From Luteolibacter yonseiensis (GTDB lineage: Bacteria; Verrucomicrobiota; Verrucomicrobiia; Verrucomicrobiales; Akkermansiaceae), in contig NZ_JAENIK010000004.1 of assembly GCF_016595465.1 (NCBI RefSeq), positions 868,001 to 932,000 on the forward strand: a DNA stretch of 64,000 bases. The letters run 5' to 3'. The notes under the pieces are model-generated. The model saw only the letters and a program-made list of their open reading frames with translations, was not told where the DNA came from and ran no database searches. How positions within the stretch are numbered: the first letter of the stretch is position 1; each line of letters begins with the position of its first letter. Positions 42,334-51,338 of the stretch are shown here, piece after piece. The position numbers and the translations under genes were made by a program.

Positions 42334-43152
42334 ATGACATCACTCACCCATGCAAGGAAGGCGCTTGAGGAAGCGGAGGCACTGTTGATCACCGCGGGAG
42401 CGGGGATGGGTGTGGATTCCGGACTGCCGGATTTCCGTGGCAACGAGGGGTTCTGGAAGGCATACCCGCCGCTGGCGGCCAGAGGGATTGCCTTCCACGA
42501 CATCGCCAATCCGGGATGGTTTGAGGAAGATCCGGCGCTGGCCTGGGGATTCTATGGACATCGCCTCAATCTCTACCGCCGGACGTTGCCCCACGAGGGA
42601 TTCGGGATGTTGTTGGAAGCCGCGCTCCGGATGAAGGCCGGCTATTTCGTGGTGACTTCGAATGTGGATGGCCATTTTCAGAAGGCCGGGTTTTCGCCGG
42701 ACAACATCCTTGAGATCCATGGTTCCATCCATCACCTGCAATGTCGGACCGCATGCAAGGCAGGCCTCTGGTCGGCGGATGGATTGGAAATCGAGGTGGA
42801 CCTGGAAAGTTGCGAAGCAACCTCCAAATTGCCATCGTGTCCGGCCTGCGGGGAGATGGCCCGCCCCAACATCATGATGTTCGGTGACTATTGGTGGCTC
42901 GGGAAGCGGGAAAAGGAACAGAGGGCCGCCTACGACCGCTGGCTGGAGTCGGTGCGGGGGAAGCGGCTGGTGGTGGTCGAGTGCGGTGCCGGCACCGCTA
43001 TCCCTAGCATCCGGATGCTGTCCTCCAGAGTTGCGGAAGCGCCGGAAGCAACGTTGATCCGGATCAATCCGCGTGACTGCGACGTCGGCCCCGGAGAAAT
43101 TTCTCTGCCGGTCGGCGCGCAGGAAGGGATCCGGCAGCTCCTCACGCCTTGA
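42334..43152 (+). CDS. Sir2-family NAD-dependent protein (sirtuin-like)
   Basis: 272 aa from the ATG at 42334; a GTG five codons upstream is possible. The Sir2 NAD-binding motif GAGMGVDSGLPDFRG and the catalytic-loop equivalent TSNVDGHFQKAGF with IHGSIHHLQC are present. A zinc-ribbon pair is present as CRTAC (spacing x3, not the usual x2) and CPAC. The C-terminal part differs from CobB, containing IMMFGDYWWLGKREKEQ. It follows STM4011 by 83 bp on the same strand. It could remove acyl groups or ADP-ribosylate within the pathway, or serve an unrelated role. Confidence 0.82.
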   Translation: MTSLTHARKALEEAEALLITAGAGMGVDSGLPDFRGNEGFWKAYPPLAARGIAFHDIANPGWFEEDPALAWGFYGHRLNLYRRTLPHEGFGMLLEAALRMKAGYFVVTSNVDGHFQKAGFSPDNILEIHGSIHHLQCRTACKAGLWSADGLEIEVDLESCEATSKLPSCPACGEMARPNIMMFGDYWWLGKREKEQRAAYDRWLESVRGKRLVVVECGAGTAIPSIRMLSSRVAEAPEATLIRINPRDCDVGPGEISLPVGAQEGIRQLLTP

Positions 43153-43167
43153 AAAATCCTGCGGTGG

Positions 43168-45648
43168 TCACAACTCCGCCAGCGTTCCCTCGGTGACGCC
43201 GAGTTTTTCAAGGGCGTGCACCTTGTCGATGAGGTCGAAGGCGTCCGATTTTCCTGAGAGGAGATCCTGGTAGGCGCGGATGGTTTTTGCTGCGTCGTCG
43301 GTTTCGTCCAACAACTCGATGCGGAAACGTGAGAGTCCGGCTGCGCGCAGGTGTTCGTAGTAGCGGGCGCCGGTCTGGGCCTTGCCGTTGAAGAGGGTGT
43401 TGCGGCAGCCGACGTCGGCCTGCAGGCGGTGGAGCTGGCCGACGCGGTCGCGCAGGTGCACGACGTGCGATTCACACGGGCGGCCGCAGTCCTTGTAGGT
43501 CGTCCCCTTGCTGAGGAAGGTGCAGAACACGCAGTGCTCCATATGGAACATCGGCATGTGCTGGTGCAGCGTGAGCTCGAACCACTCCGGCGGCGCGCCC
43601 GCCAGCAGGTCCAGCACCTGGCCGATGTTCAGGTCGTAGGAAATGGTGAGGTGGTCGAGGGACGCATTCTCCATCAGCAGTTTCGCTGTGATCGGGTTGG
43701 CGACATTGAGGGAGAAGTCGCCGATTTTTTTCAGGTCGTGGCGGTCCTTGTAGAAGTGGAGTGATGCGAGGTTGCGGAGCAGCAGGCCGTCAGGCGCGGC
43801 TTTTTCAATCAGTTTCAGGTAGCCCATCTCGCCGGGCTTGAGGATGCGGGGAGTGGCGAGATGAATCGCCGAGTCCGATGTTCTGACGAGCGCGACCGCT
43901 TCCTTGTAGCGGCGGGGGTCTTCGAAATCGCAGTAGAGGGTTTCCACTCCGCATTCGAGCGCCGAGGACACCTGGTCCATGGTGCGGCAGAGCACGGACA
44001 GGTGTGGAGCGGTGGAAGTGGCGGACCGGGTGACGGCGGGCAGAAGATCCCGATGGGTGGTGGTGATCTTCGGCGGTTCCGGCTTGATGGCTGCGGCGTC
44101 CTCAAGCTGTTTGACGAGCGCGCGGCGGAGCTGGTTAAGGGCGGAAACGGCGATGTGGCAGTTTCCCTGCAAACGGTTGTCGAGCGAGCCGAGTTCGAAG
44201 GATGAGTCGCCGAGCCGGCCCAATTGCTCGGCGAGCTTTTCCGCTCCCAGCGGATGTTTTTCCGCCTCCAGAAGGGCCATGGCCGAGGATTCCGAGAAGG
44301 TGCGGCCGGCATATGCCGCCGCCACGGTGATCGGTTCGCCGGGTTGGCCGGTGACGACGAAGTGCAGCGGCGTCTTTTTCTCAGCGGGTCGCGTGTTCTG
44401 CCAGAAGCGGCGGAGTTCGGAGTCGAGTTTCGGGTCGGACGTCTTGTAGAGCGTGTGGCCGGGCTTGATGCGGTCGAAGTTGATGCCGCTGTAGGTGAGG
44501 TGGAAAATGAGACGGTCCCCCTCGATGACCCAGATGCGGGCGCCTTGTTCGAGGTCGCGGTTTTCCCCCGCGTCGAAGACCACGCCATCGCCGGCGGTGA
44601 AGGGGACGCCTGTCAGATTTCCGAGACGGATCCAGCCGGGGCCGCAGTCGATGATGGTGCCCAGCAGCGGTCCTCGCTTTTTCCCAAATTTCCCGTGAGT
44701 GAGGTACGGGTGGTTCGTCCCTGCGAACCAACCGGTGCTGAGGCCGCGGGAAAAGGTCATTTCCAGCTCGTAGCGGTCGGAGGGAGTGATCGGCGATTCA
44801 CTGTCGGAAATCGTTGCGTCGAGCGCCTTTCGATAGACCCGGGTGACGGCGGAGACGTATTCGGGGGATTTCAACCGGCCTTCGATCTTGAATGACTTCA
44901 CTCCGGCCTTCACCAGTTGCGGGACGAGGTCCACCGCCGCGAGGTCCTGGGGGCTGAGCAGGTATCGCACCGCGCCGAGTTCGCGTTTCTCGCCATCGAC
45001 GACGATTTCGTAAGGCATGCGGCAGGCTTGCGCGCATTCGCCACGGTTCGCGCTGCGCTGGCCGAGCGACTCGCTTGTCAGACACTGGCCGGAGTAGGCC
45101 ACGCAGAGCGCGCCGTGCACGAAGACCTCCAGAGGGGTCTTGAGATCAAGGCTTTCGGTATTGTGTGCGTGGAACCGTTCGATTTCCTTGATGGAGAGTT
45201 CACGTGCGAGCACGGCGCGTTCCATCGGGAAAAGCGTCTCGGCGAACGCCAGTCCTTCGGGGGAGGTGATCGTCATCTGCGTGGAGGCGTGCAGTTCCAC
45301 ATTCGGGGCGACGGTGCGGGCGAGTTTCGCGAGGCCCAGATCCTGGATGATGAGCGCGTCCACTCCGGCGGCGGCGATTTTCCGGAGCTGCTCCTCCGCC
45401 GCTTTCAACTCGCTGGTGAAAATCAGGGTGTTCATCGTGACGAATCCCTTCACGCCGTGGCGGTGGAGGAAATCCATCAGCTCCACGAGATCCGCTTCGA
45501 TGAAGTTGTCCGCACGGAGGCGGGCGTTGAACTTCGGCAGGCCGAAAAAGATCGCGTCCGCCCCGGCCGCCACCGCCGCACGGGCGCAGTCCCAGTTGCC
45601 CGCAGGGGCAAGGAGTTCAGGAGTCGTGTCAGGTGGAAGCGAAGGCAT
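43168..45648 (-). CDS. U32-family peptidase-like protein (RlhA/YdcP type)
   Basis: 826 aa from the ATG at 45648; 18 upstream codons were rejected as non-family. The N-terminal U32 barrel shows ELLAPAGNWDCARAAVAAGADAIFFG. The signature ECAQACRMPYE comes with Cys residues that probably bind a 4Fe-4S cluster. A central beta domain follows (DUF3656-like), then a second barrel-like half with MEHCVFC and DCGRPCESH near the C-terminus. Large two-part U32 proteins include RlhA, which hydroxylates C2501 of 23S rRNA. That role is possible here but unproven. It is convergent with the Sir2 gene, 15 bp apart. Confidence 0.85.
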   Translation of the reverse strand: MPSLPPDTTPELLAPAGNWDCARAAVAAGADAIFFGLPKFNARLRADNFIEADLVELMDFLHRHGVKGFVTMNTLIFTSELKAAEEQLRKIAAAGVDALIIQDLGLAKLARTVAPNVELHASTQMTITSPEGLAFAETLFPMERAVLARELSIKEIERFHAHNTESLDLKTPLEVFVHGALCVAYSGQCLTSESLGQRSANRGECAQACRMPYEIVVDGEKRELGAVRYLLSPQDLAAVDLVPQLVKAGVKSFKIEGRLKSPEYVSAVTRVYRKALDATISDSESPITPSDRYELEMTFSRGLSTGWFAGTNHPYLTHGKFGKKRGPLLGTIIDCGPGWIRLGNLTGVPFTAGDGVVFDAGENRDLEQGARIWVIEGDRLIFHLTYSGINFDRIKPGHTLYKTSDPKLDSELRRFWQNTRPAEKKTPLHFVVTGQPGEPITVAAAYAGRTFSESSAMALLEAEKHPLGAEKLAEQLGRLGDSSFELGSLDNRLQGNCHIAVSALNQLRRALVKQLEDAAAIKPEPPKITTTHRDLLPAVTRSATSTAPHLSVLCRTMDQVSSALECGVETLYCDFEDPRRYKEAVALVRTSDSAIHLATPRILKPGEMGYLKLIEKAAPDGLLLRNLASLHFYKDRHDLKKIGDFSLNVANPITAKLLMENASLDHLTISYDLNIGQVLDLLAGAPPEWFELTLHQHMPMFHMEHCVFCTFLSKGTTYKDCGRPCESHVVHLRDRVGQLHRLQADVGCRNTLFNGKAQTGARYYEHLRAAGLSRFRIELLDETDDAAKTIRAYQDLLSGKSDAFDLIDKVHALEKLGVTEGTLAEL

Positions 45649-45716
45649 GAGGAAAGTGAAGCACGCCTGCCCGACTACGAACAGCCGAGAAAATGGCGAC
45701 ACTTTTCTGATTCATT

Positions 45717-45760
45717 CCGCGATTTTTCCTGAAAAGGGGTCGGAAATCGCGGATCCGCGA
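45717..45760. promoter_or_regulatory. Overlapping palindromes upstream of the U32 gene
   Basis: CCGCGATTT (45717-45725) is repeated inverted as AAATCGCGG (45744-45752). The right arm runs into a second perfect palindrome, TCGCGGATCCGCGA (45747-45760). They lie between the U32 start and the LacI-gene terminator, where the U32 promoter must be. This may be an operator or a leader hairpin. Confidence 0.4.
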
Positions 45761-45772
45761 ACCGGACGGATC

Positions 45773-45794
45773 AAAAACGACGGGTTGTCCCGTC
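45773..45794 (-). terminator. Intrinsic terminator of the lacI-type gene
   Basis: On the minus strand GACGGG, the loop ACAA and CCCGTC are followed by GTTTTT, 33 bp beyond the regulator stop. Confidence 0.8.
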
Positions 45795-45826
45795 TTGAAG
45801 ATTCGCCAGGTCCGTGTGTCTGTTCC

Positions 45827-46894
45827 TCAGATCTGGTATCCGCTTGTGTCGCCGCCACGAGCGACCGCGGTGGACATGCGGGGCACGAGTTCCACCGGCA
45901 TCCGCTCCATCTTCGGCTTGGCGGCCTTGGTTTGTTCGATGCGTGAGACGATCATCCGGGCCGCTGCAAGTCCCATGCTGTAAGGCTTTTGCTTCACGGT
46001 GGTGAGGGCCGGCGTGAGACGGCTGCCGAAGCTCTCGTTTCCATAGCCGATGACCGAGAGGTCCTCTGGAATCCTTTTGCCGAGAGCGGCGGCCTCGCGA
46101 TAGACATCCTCGGCGATCTCGTCGGTCGCGCAGAAAACGGCGGTCACCTTGTCCAGGCATTCCAGCGTCTCGCGAATATACGTCCTTCGCGATTGCGTCA
46201 CCGGGAGCTCCACAAAATGCGGCTTCACGCCGGGCGCGCGGCGCAGCACTTCGGCAAAGCAGGAACGGCGGTCCCTCGCCCAGGACTCGGAATTCGGCCC
46301 GGCGAAATGCAGGATCTCCTTGTGTCCCAGCGAGAGCAGGTGGTCCACGACCGCCTCCGCTCCCTGTGCTTCGTCCGTTTGAACGACGTCGGCGCGGAAG
46401 GAATCCGGCAGCATGGAATCGATGGTCACCAGCGGCAGATCACGGCGTTTCAGGTCGGAAATATGGGTGCGGTACAAATTCGCGAACCATGGCCAGAGAA
46501 TCGCGCCATCCACCCGCCAATCCATGAGCCGCTCGATCTGGCGGAGTTCCAGGACCTCGTTGGTCTGCGGCATCTGGTGCTGAGACCAGAGGGCGAGCGG
46601 CACATAGTCATGCTCGGTGAGACCGTCATGGATGCCGTGCAGCACGTCCGACCAAAAGCTGTTGGAGGGCGGGACCATCACGCCGATCATGCGGGTGCGT
46701 CCGGAGCGGATGGCGTGGACCAGGTTGTTCGGCCGGTAGCCGAGCGCGTCCGCCGCGTCCATGACACGGGCGATGGTCTTGTGATTCAGTCCCTCACCCC
46801 CGCGCAGGGCGAGGGAGACGGTGGTTCGGGCGACACCCGCTTCACGGGCGATGGCGGATTGGGACACGGCGCGACGTTCGGCAATTTGTTGCAT
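45827..46894 (-). CDS. LacI-family transcriptional regulator
   Basis: 355 aa from the ATG at 46894. The N-terminal LacI helix-turn-helix reads SQSAIAREAGVARTTVSLAL, with hinge helix YRPNNLVHAIRSGRTRMIG. The periplasmic-binding-protein-like sensor domain (about 62-340) includes GHKEILHFAGP and VTAVFCATDEIAEDVYRE. The ligand is probably a sugar. It is divergent from the DUF1800 gene across 129 bp. No sugar operon is next to it on the same strand, and no clear LacI operator was found between the two genes. Confidence 0.9.
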   Translation of the reverse strand: MQQIAERRAVSQSAIAREAGVARTTVSLALRGGEGLNHKTIARVMDAADALGYRPNNLVHAIRSGRTRMIGVMVPPSNSFWSDVLHGIHDGLTEHDYVPLALWSQHQMPQTNEVLELRQIERLMDWRVDGAILWPWFANLYRTHISDLKRRDLPLVTIDSMLPDSFRADVVQTDEAQGAEAVVDHLLSLGHKEILHFAGPNSESWARDRRSCFAEVLRRAPGVKPHFVELPVTQSRRTYIRETLECLDKVTAVFCATDEIAEDVYREAAALGKRIPEDLSVIGYGNESFGSRLTPALTTVKQKPYSMGLAAARMIVSRIEQTKAAKPKMERMPVELVPRMSTAVARGGDTSGYQI

Positions 46895-47023
46895 GGCAGA
46901 TGCAAGCACGGGAACCGCTCTCCCGCCACCGCCGGGTATTCTCGGCTTTGGGTAAATCTCTTCCCGTCATTTCCCGAAACTTCCCCGGGGCAGGGGGGTT
47001 AATGGACCAGCTATCATCCTGCC

Positions 47024-48544
47024 ATGCTGCCGAAAGCCGATCAAACCTGGACCATCTTCGAAGCCGCCCACCTGCTGAACCGTGCGGGTTTCGGCGGGAG
47101 TCCCTCCGATATCAGAAATTTCCATGGGCTGGGCCGGGAGAAGGCGGTGGAGTCCCTGGTTTCACCCGCAGAGCCCTTGGACGCCTTCCCGCTTCCGGAG
47201 TGGAGTTCCGACGAGCAGGTGGCGGAAGATTACAAGAAACTCATCGCCGGGCGGCAGGCCCTGCGGCAGCAGTCGCGCGGCCTCTCGCCCGAGAAGGCGG
47301 AGATGGCAAAACGCGAAGCCCAGCGCGCGGTACGGCGGGAATACCGCGAACGCGAGGCGGAGGCGCGGACGTGGTGGTTCCGCCGCATGCTGACGACAGA
47401 GGCTCCCCTGCGGGAGAAAATGACGCTTTTCTGGCACGACCATTTCGCCACCTCCGTCCAGAAGGTGAAGCAGACCGCACTGGTCGTGCGCCAGAACGAT
47501 CTCTTCCGCAGACATGCCTTCGGCAGCTTCCGCGATCTCACCCAGGCCATCCTCATGGACCCGGCGATGACTCTCTACCTCGACACACAGAGTTCGAAAA
47601 AGGGCATGCCCAATGAGAATTTCGCCCGCGAGGTGATGGAACTTTTCACGCTCGGGGAAGGGAATTACAGCGAGCAGGACATCCGGGAGGCCGCCCGGGC
47701 CTTCACGGGATACCAGATCAACCGTGCCACCGGCACCGTCACCCACAACAAGAAACAATGGGACGGTTCCAATAAAACCATCTTCGGTAAAACCGCTCCC
47801 TACGACGGCAAGGGTGTCATCGATCTCATTTTCACGAAAAAGGAGACCGCGCGTTTCATGGCGGGAAAACTCTGGGAGTTCTTTGTTTACGAAAAGCCGA
47901 ACGCCGCCGCTCTCGACGCGCTTGCGGAGGTTTTCCAGCAGGCGGACTTCCGGACCGGGCCACTGCTGCGGGAGATATTTCTCTCCCGCGAATTCTACGC
48001 CGCCTCCTCCATCCGCAGCCAGATCAAATGCCCCGTCCAGTATTCGGTCGGGCTGCTCAAACAACTTGAGATTTCCACCCCGCCCGCCGGCTTTCCGATC
48101 ACCTCCGGAGAACAGCTCGGTCAGGTGCTCTTCATGCCGCCGAACGTGGCTGGCTGGGACTGGGGGCAGGCGTGGATCAACACGAACACCCTTCTCACCC
48201 GCTACAATCTCGCCGGATACCTCACAAAAGGGGCCGGAGAGACGGAAAAAGTCATGGCGAGTGAAAAGGTGAGGATGCCCGGGATGAAAGACACCCCCAA
48301 GCGGGCGGCCCGTGGCTGGGATGGACCGGACTACGAGAAGATCGCCCCCCGTCCCCTGCGCGAGAATCCCGAAAACCTCGTGGACTCGCTCATTTTCCGC
48401 TTCTTCCAAGGACCGCTACCCGAAAAAGCGCGCGGCCCGCTTGTCGAATACGCCATCGCCAAAAAAGGCGCCATCTTCACCAACAAGGAAACCGCCGAGC
48501 TGTGCCACCTCATGCTCAGCACACCCTATTACCAACTTTACTGA
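47024..48544 (+). CDS. DUF1800 family protein
   Basis: A 506-aa protein. DUF1800 hallmarks are FEAAHLLNRAGFGGSP near the N-terminus, LFWHDHFATS, and NFAREVMELFTLGEGNYSEQDIREAARAFTGY. PPNVAGWDWGQAWIN is also present. No clear signal peptide is seen. DUF1800 and DUF1501 genes occur in tandem across Planctomycetes, Verrucomicrobia and Proteobacteria with no proven function. Here the DUF1501 gene begins 12 bp after the stop. Confidence 0.9.
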   Translation: MLPKADQTWTIFEAAHLLNRAGFGGSPSDIRNFHGLGREKAVESLVSPAEPLDAFPLPEWSSDEQVAEDYKKLIAGRQALRQQSRGLSPEKAEMAKREAQRAVRREYREREAEARTWWFRRMLTTEAPLREKMTLFWHDHFATSVQKVKQTALVVRQNDLFRRHAFGSFRDLTQAILMDPAMTLYLDTQSSKKGMPNENFAREVMELFTLGEGNYSEQDIREAARAFTGYQINRATGTVTHNKKQWDGSNKTIFGKTAPYDGKGVIDLIFTKKETARFMAGKLWEFFVYEKPNAAALDALAEVFQQADFRTGPLLREIFLSREFYAASSIRSQIKCPVQYSVGLLKQLEISTPPAGFPITSGEQLGQVLFMPPNVAGWDWGQAWINTNTLLTRYNLAGYLTKGAGETEKVMASEKVRMPGMKDTPKRAARGWDGPDYEKIAPRPLRENPENLVDSLIFRFFQGPLPEKARGPLVEYAIAKKGAIFTNKETAELCHLMLSTPYYQLY

Positions 48545-48556
48545 CTACGCCATCCG

Positions 48557-49873
48557 ATGAAAACACGTCGTGACTTCCTCCGAACCACCGTTCTCGGCGC
48601 CTCCGCCGCGTGGACAGTGCCCATGTTTGTCGAGCGCACCTTCGGCCAGCTTCATGAAGGTGCCCGTGACATCGCCATCCAGCCGGTGACCGGCAAGGAT
48701 GACACCATTCTCGTCGTGCTCCAGCTCGCGGGCGGGAATGACGGTCTGAACACGCTCGTTCCTTATGCGGACGACGCCTACCACAAGGCGCGTCCCCGCA
48801 TTGCGAAAAAGGAGAAGGACATCATCCGGCTGAATGACCACGTGGGCTTGAACAGCTCGATGCCGTTCCTTGGCTCGATGTTCAAGGAAGGGAACCTCGG
48901 AATCGTCCAGGGTGTGGGCTATCCGAATCCGAACCGCTCCCACTTCGTCTCCACCTCCATCTGGGAAACGGCGGATACCTCCAACCGTTCCGCCACGGGA
49001 TGGCTCGGGCGGTATTTCGACAACGCCTGCCCCGGCGCGGATCCCACCGTCGGCATCAGCTTCAACAAGACGCAGCCGGAAGCCTTCGGCGCGGCGAAGA
49101 ACCCCGGTGTCTGCCTGAATTCTCCCGAACTCTACCGCTGGATCCACGGCGGCGGTGAAAAGGCGCAGGCGGAGGAGTTTTTCGCCGAACTCAACCAGCC
49201 CGACGACCACGCGGACGATGACATGCCCGCCGACGGCGGTTCCATCGCCATGCCCGCCGGTGGAAAAACCGGTGGCATCGCAGGCGAGGGGAACCTGGCG
49301 TTTCTCGAACGCGTCGCGCTGGATGCCCGTGTCAGCTCGAAGACGATCCTCGAGCTCGCCGCGAAGCATAAGACGAACGTGCGCTACGACGGCACACCGC
49401 TCGCGCGGAACCTCAACCTCGTTTCCCGCATGATCGCGGGCGGCATGCCCACACGGGTTTACTACGTCAGCCACGGCGGCTTCGACACCCACAACCAGCA
49501 GGCGAACTCACATGACCGCCTGCTCGGACAGCTCGACAGCGCGCTCAAATCCTTCTTCGCGGATCTCAAGCAGCAGGGAAATGACAAGCGGGTCGTGCTC
49601 ATGACCTTCTCGGAATTCGGCCGGCGCGTCGCGGAAAACGCCAGCGCCGGGACGGATCACGGAAAAGCATCCTGCCTTTTCCTGGCCGGAGCCGCGGTGA
49701 AAGGCGGCCTCCACGGCGTCCACCCGAGCCTGACGGATCTGTCGGAGGGAGACATCAGGCACACGGTGGACTTCCGCAGTGTCTATGGCGGCGTGCTGGG
49801 CGACTGGTTGAAAGCGCCGAAGATGAAACCCATCCTCGGGGCGGAATATCCGAAGATGGGTTTGATCGGCTGA
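48557..49873 (+). CDS. DUF1501 family protein with Tat signal
   Basis: A 438-aa protein. A twin-arginine signal (MKTRRDFLRTTVLGASAAW) indicates export in a folded state. The body has a phosphatase-like fold with GGNDGLNTLVPYAD, SHGGFDTHNQQ and a possible metal site in FSEFGRRVAEN and TDHGKAS. It shares an operon with DUF1800. An alkaline-phosphatase-related activity has been suggested for the family from its fold but is not established. Confidence 0.9.
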   Translation: MKTRRDFLRTTVLGASAAWTVPMFVERTFGQLHEGARDIAIQPVTGKDDTILVVLQLAGGNDGLNTLVPYADDAYHKARPRIAKKEKDIIRLNDHVGLNSSMPFLGSMFKEGNLGIVQGVGYPNPNRSHFVSTSIWETADTSNRSATGWLGRYFDNACPGADPTVGISFNKTQPEAFGAAKNPGVCLNSPELYRWIHGGGEKAQAEEFFAELNQPDDHADDDMPADGGSIAMPAGGKTGGIAGEGNLAFLERVALDARVSSKTILELAAKHKTNVRYDGTPLARNLNLVSRMIAGGMPTRVYYVSHGGFDTHNQQANSHDRLLGQLDSALKSFFADLKQQGNDKRVVLMTFSEFGRRVAENASAGTDHGKASCLFLAGAAVKGGLHGVHPSLTDLSEGDIRHTVDFRSVYGGVLGDWLKAPKMKPILGAEYPKMGLIG

Positions 49874-49925
49874 GGTTCCCGGTGTTTCCGGAGATCCGGG
49901 CTCTGAAGCAGCGCAGCCGTCTTTG

Positions 49926-51245
49926 TCAATTTTCCGGATGAACAGGCCGCCCGGTGGCGTCGATCATGGTCGTCGTGAGCAATATCATCACACGGGAGCC
50001 ATCCGGGCGTGTCTGCACCGCCACCCTCGTACCGTGATCATCGGTGTATCCGGAGTCTGAAACGTCCGACCGTTTCCGAACGATTGTTTTTTTTCCGGAA
50101 CTGTCCAATTCGCCCGTGGTGTTGGTGAAGTTGAAAGCCACGTCGTGTCCGAAACCCAGTGCGCCGCCCTTTACTTGCAACACGGTTCCGACGTATTTCG
50201 GTTCGAGAGCGGCGGCTTCCTCATTCGCAGGTGTGACGAGCAGTTTGGTGAGTTTGATATCGACACTTTGGCCGTCTTTGCCTGTCACCGCAGGCATTGT
50301 CGCGACATCCACACTCCGCTTCTGAGACATTTGGCGTATCAGCAACTGGAGTTCCGAAGCTGTCATCCGCGGGTTGTAGGATGGAGTGAAGGCGAGATCC
50401 GAACCCATTTCGATGACATGGGTGACGAATTTGTGCTGCCGTGGAACGTCGCTTTTGAGCGAGTTCACCAGCGCGGAAATCATCTCGGCGTCGGAGGCGT
50501 TCGTCGTTTCCAACACCAACTCGTCCTGATGATTGAGAGACAGCCGCGTGGTTGGATCCAGCTCCAGCCCGGAAGCCTTGAGTATGTCATCGAGTGAAGA
50601 CTCCGCGGTTGTCGCTTGCCTGCTGGAAAGGGCCGCATCTCCGTTCGGAGAAGAATCATCCGGAGAGGTCAGTCCGGCGCACTCACTCAAACCGGATTTG
50701 AAATAGGGCGACACGGTGAATTTCCGTTCCACATCCTTGCGTCCGGTTGCGAAAGATTCGAACCGGTACTCCGTCTTATCACGGTTGACCTTCATTCCGG
50801 CGTGAGTGGCAAGAAGCCGGATGGATGAATCCAAATTCCGGCTAGCCAGCTTGAGATGAAGCCGTTTGGAGCTGCCGGGTGAGATGTTGAAGGTCAGATG
50901 CAAGGGCACCTCGCCTGCTTTCCGGCAGGCCTCTTCGTAAGCACCCGTCAACTTGTGCAGTGCCTCGCCGAGTGTCAGTCCGTCGATTTCCACAGCCGGC
51001 AGGAAAAAATCTTTCAACCGCTCCGGCCCATGGGTGGGCCGTGGTTTGCCCGCATCGCGAACCACGGACTTGGTCTTGAGCGCGGAGGATTCTCCGCCAA
51101 GGCCGGTGGGATCGGGTTGGTATCCCCGGCGTGAATCCTGCGGATGAGCCGCCACACGCTTGTGAAGCCGGAACTCACGATTTCCACCCCACAAACAAGC
51201 AACGACAAGCAAGGTGGCGGCAGCGATGGGAATCCTTTTCTTCAC
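49926..51245 (-). CDS. Secretin-like STN-domain periplasmic protein
   Basis: 439 aa from the GTG at 51245. A start at 51305 would lie inside the hairpin of the upstream gene and was rejected. One membrane helix or signal (RIPIAAATLLVVACLW) is followed by a low-complexity linker. An STN/N0-like domain follows (about 100-170; TLGEALHKLTGAY, LTFNISPGSSKRLHLKLASRNLDSSIRLL). A C-terminal beta region (about 250-439) contains VDVATMPAVTGKDGQSVDIKL, as in secretin-related proteins. It lacks a full secretin pore. It is last in a minus-strand gene series and is probably periplasmic. Confidence 0.6.
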   Translation of the reverse strand: MKKRIPIAAATLLVVACLWGGNREFRLHKRVAAHPQDSRRGYQPDPTGLGGESSALKTKSVVRDAGKPRPTHGPERLKDFFLPAVEIDGLTLGEALHKLTGAYEEACRKAGEVPLHLTFNISPGSSKRLHLKLASRNLDSSIRLLATHAGMKVNRDKTEYRFESFATGRKDVERKFTVSPYFKSGLSECAGLTSPDDSSPNGDAALSSRQATTAESSLDDILKASGLELDPTTRLSLNHQDELVLETTNASDAEMISALVNSLKSDVPRQHKFVTHVIEMGSDLAFTPSYNPRMTASELQLLIRQMSQKRSVDVATMPAVTGKDGQSVDIKLTKLLVTPANEEAAALEPKYVGTVLQVKGGALGFGHDVAFNFTNTTGELDSSGKKTIVRKRSDVSDSGYTDDHGTRVAVQTRPDGSRVMILLTTTMIDATGRPVHPEN

Positions 51246-51299
51246 TACCGGGCATGCTGGAAATCCACAGTGCCTTGGCAAGTGGATTTTTTGTAAGTG

Positions 51300-51332
51300 A
51301 CTCATCCTCCGACTCCGAATCGGAGGATGAGT
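51300..51332 (-). terminator. Perfect 13-bp stem-loop after the metallohydrolase gene
   Basis: ACTCATCCTCCGA (51300-51312) and its complement (51320-51332) enclose a 7-nt loop, starting 6 bp beyond the stop of the 51339-53969 gene. On the minus strand it is followed by ACAAAAAA rather than a T-run. It is a termination or mRNA-end candidate. Confidence 0.55.
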
Positions 51333-51338
51333 CTCGAT

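Noticed and set aside
36421-43152. Search for a RiPP precursor peptide gene within the STM401x cluster
   Set aside because: Gaps between genes are 0-83 bp and none holds a convincing small frame with a ribosome site. The cluster is therefore not called a RiPP locus.
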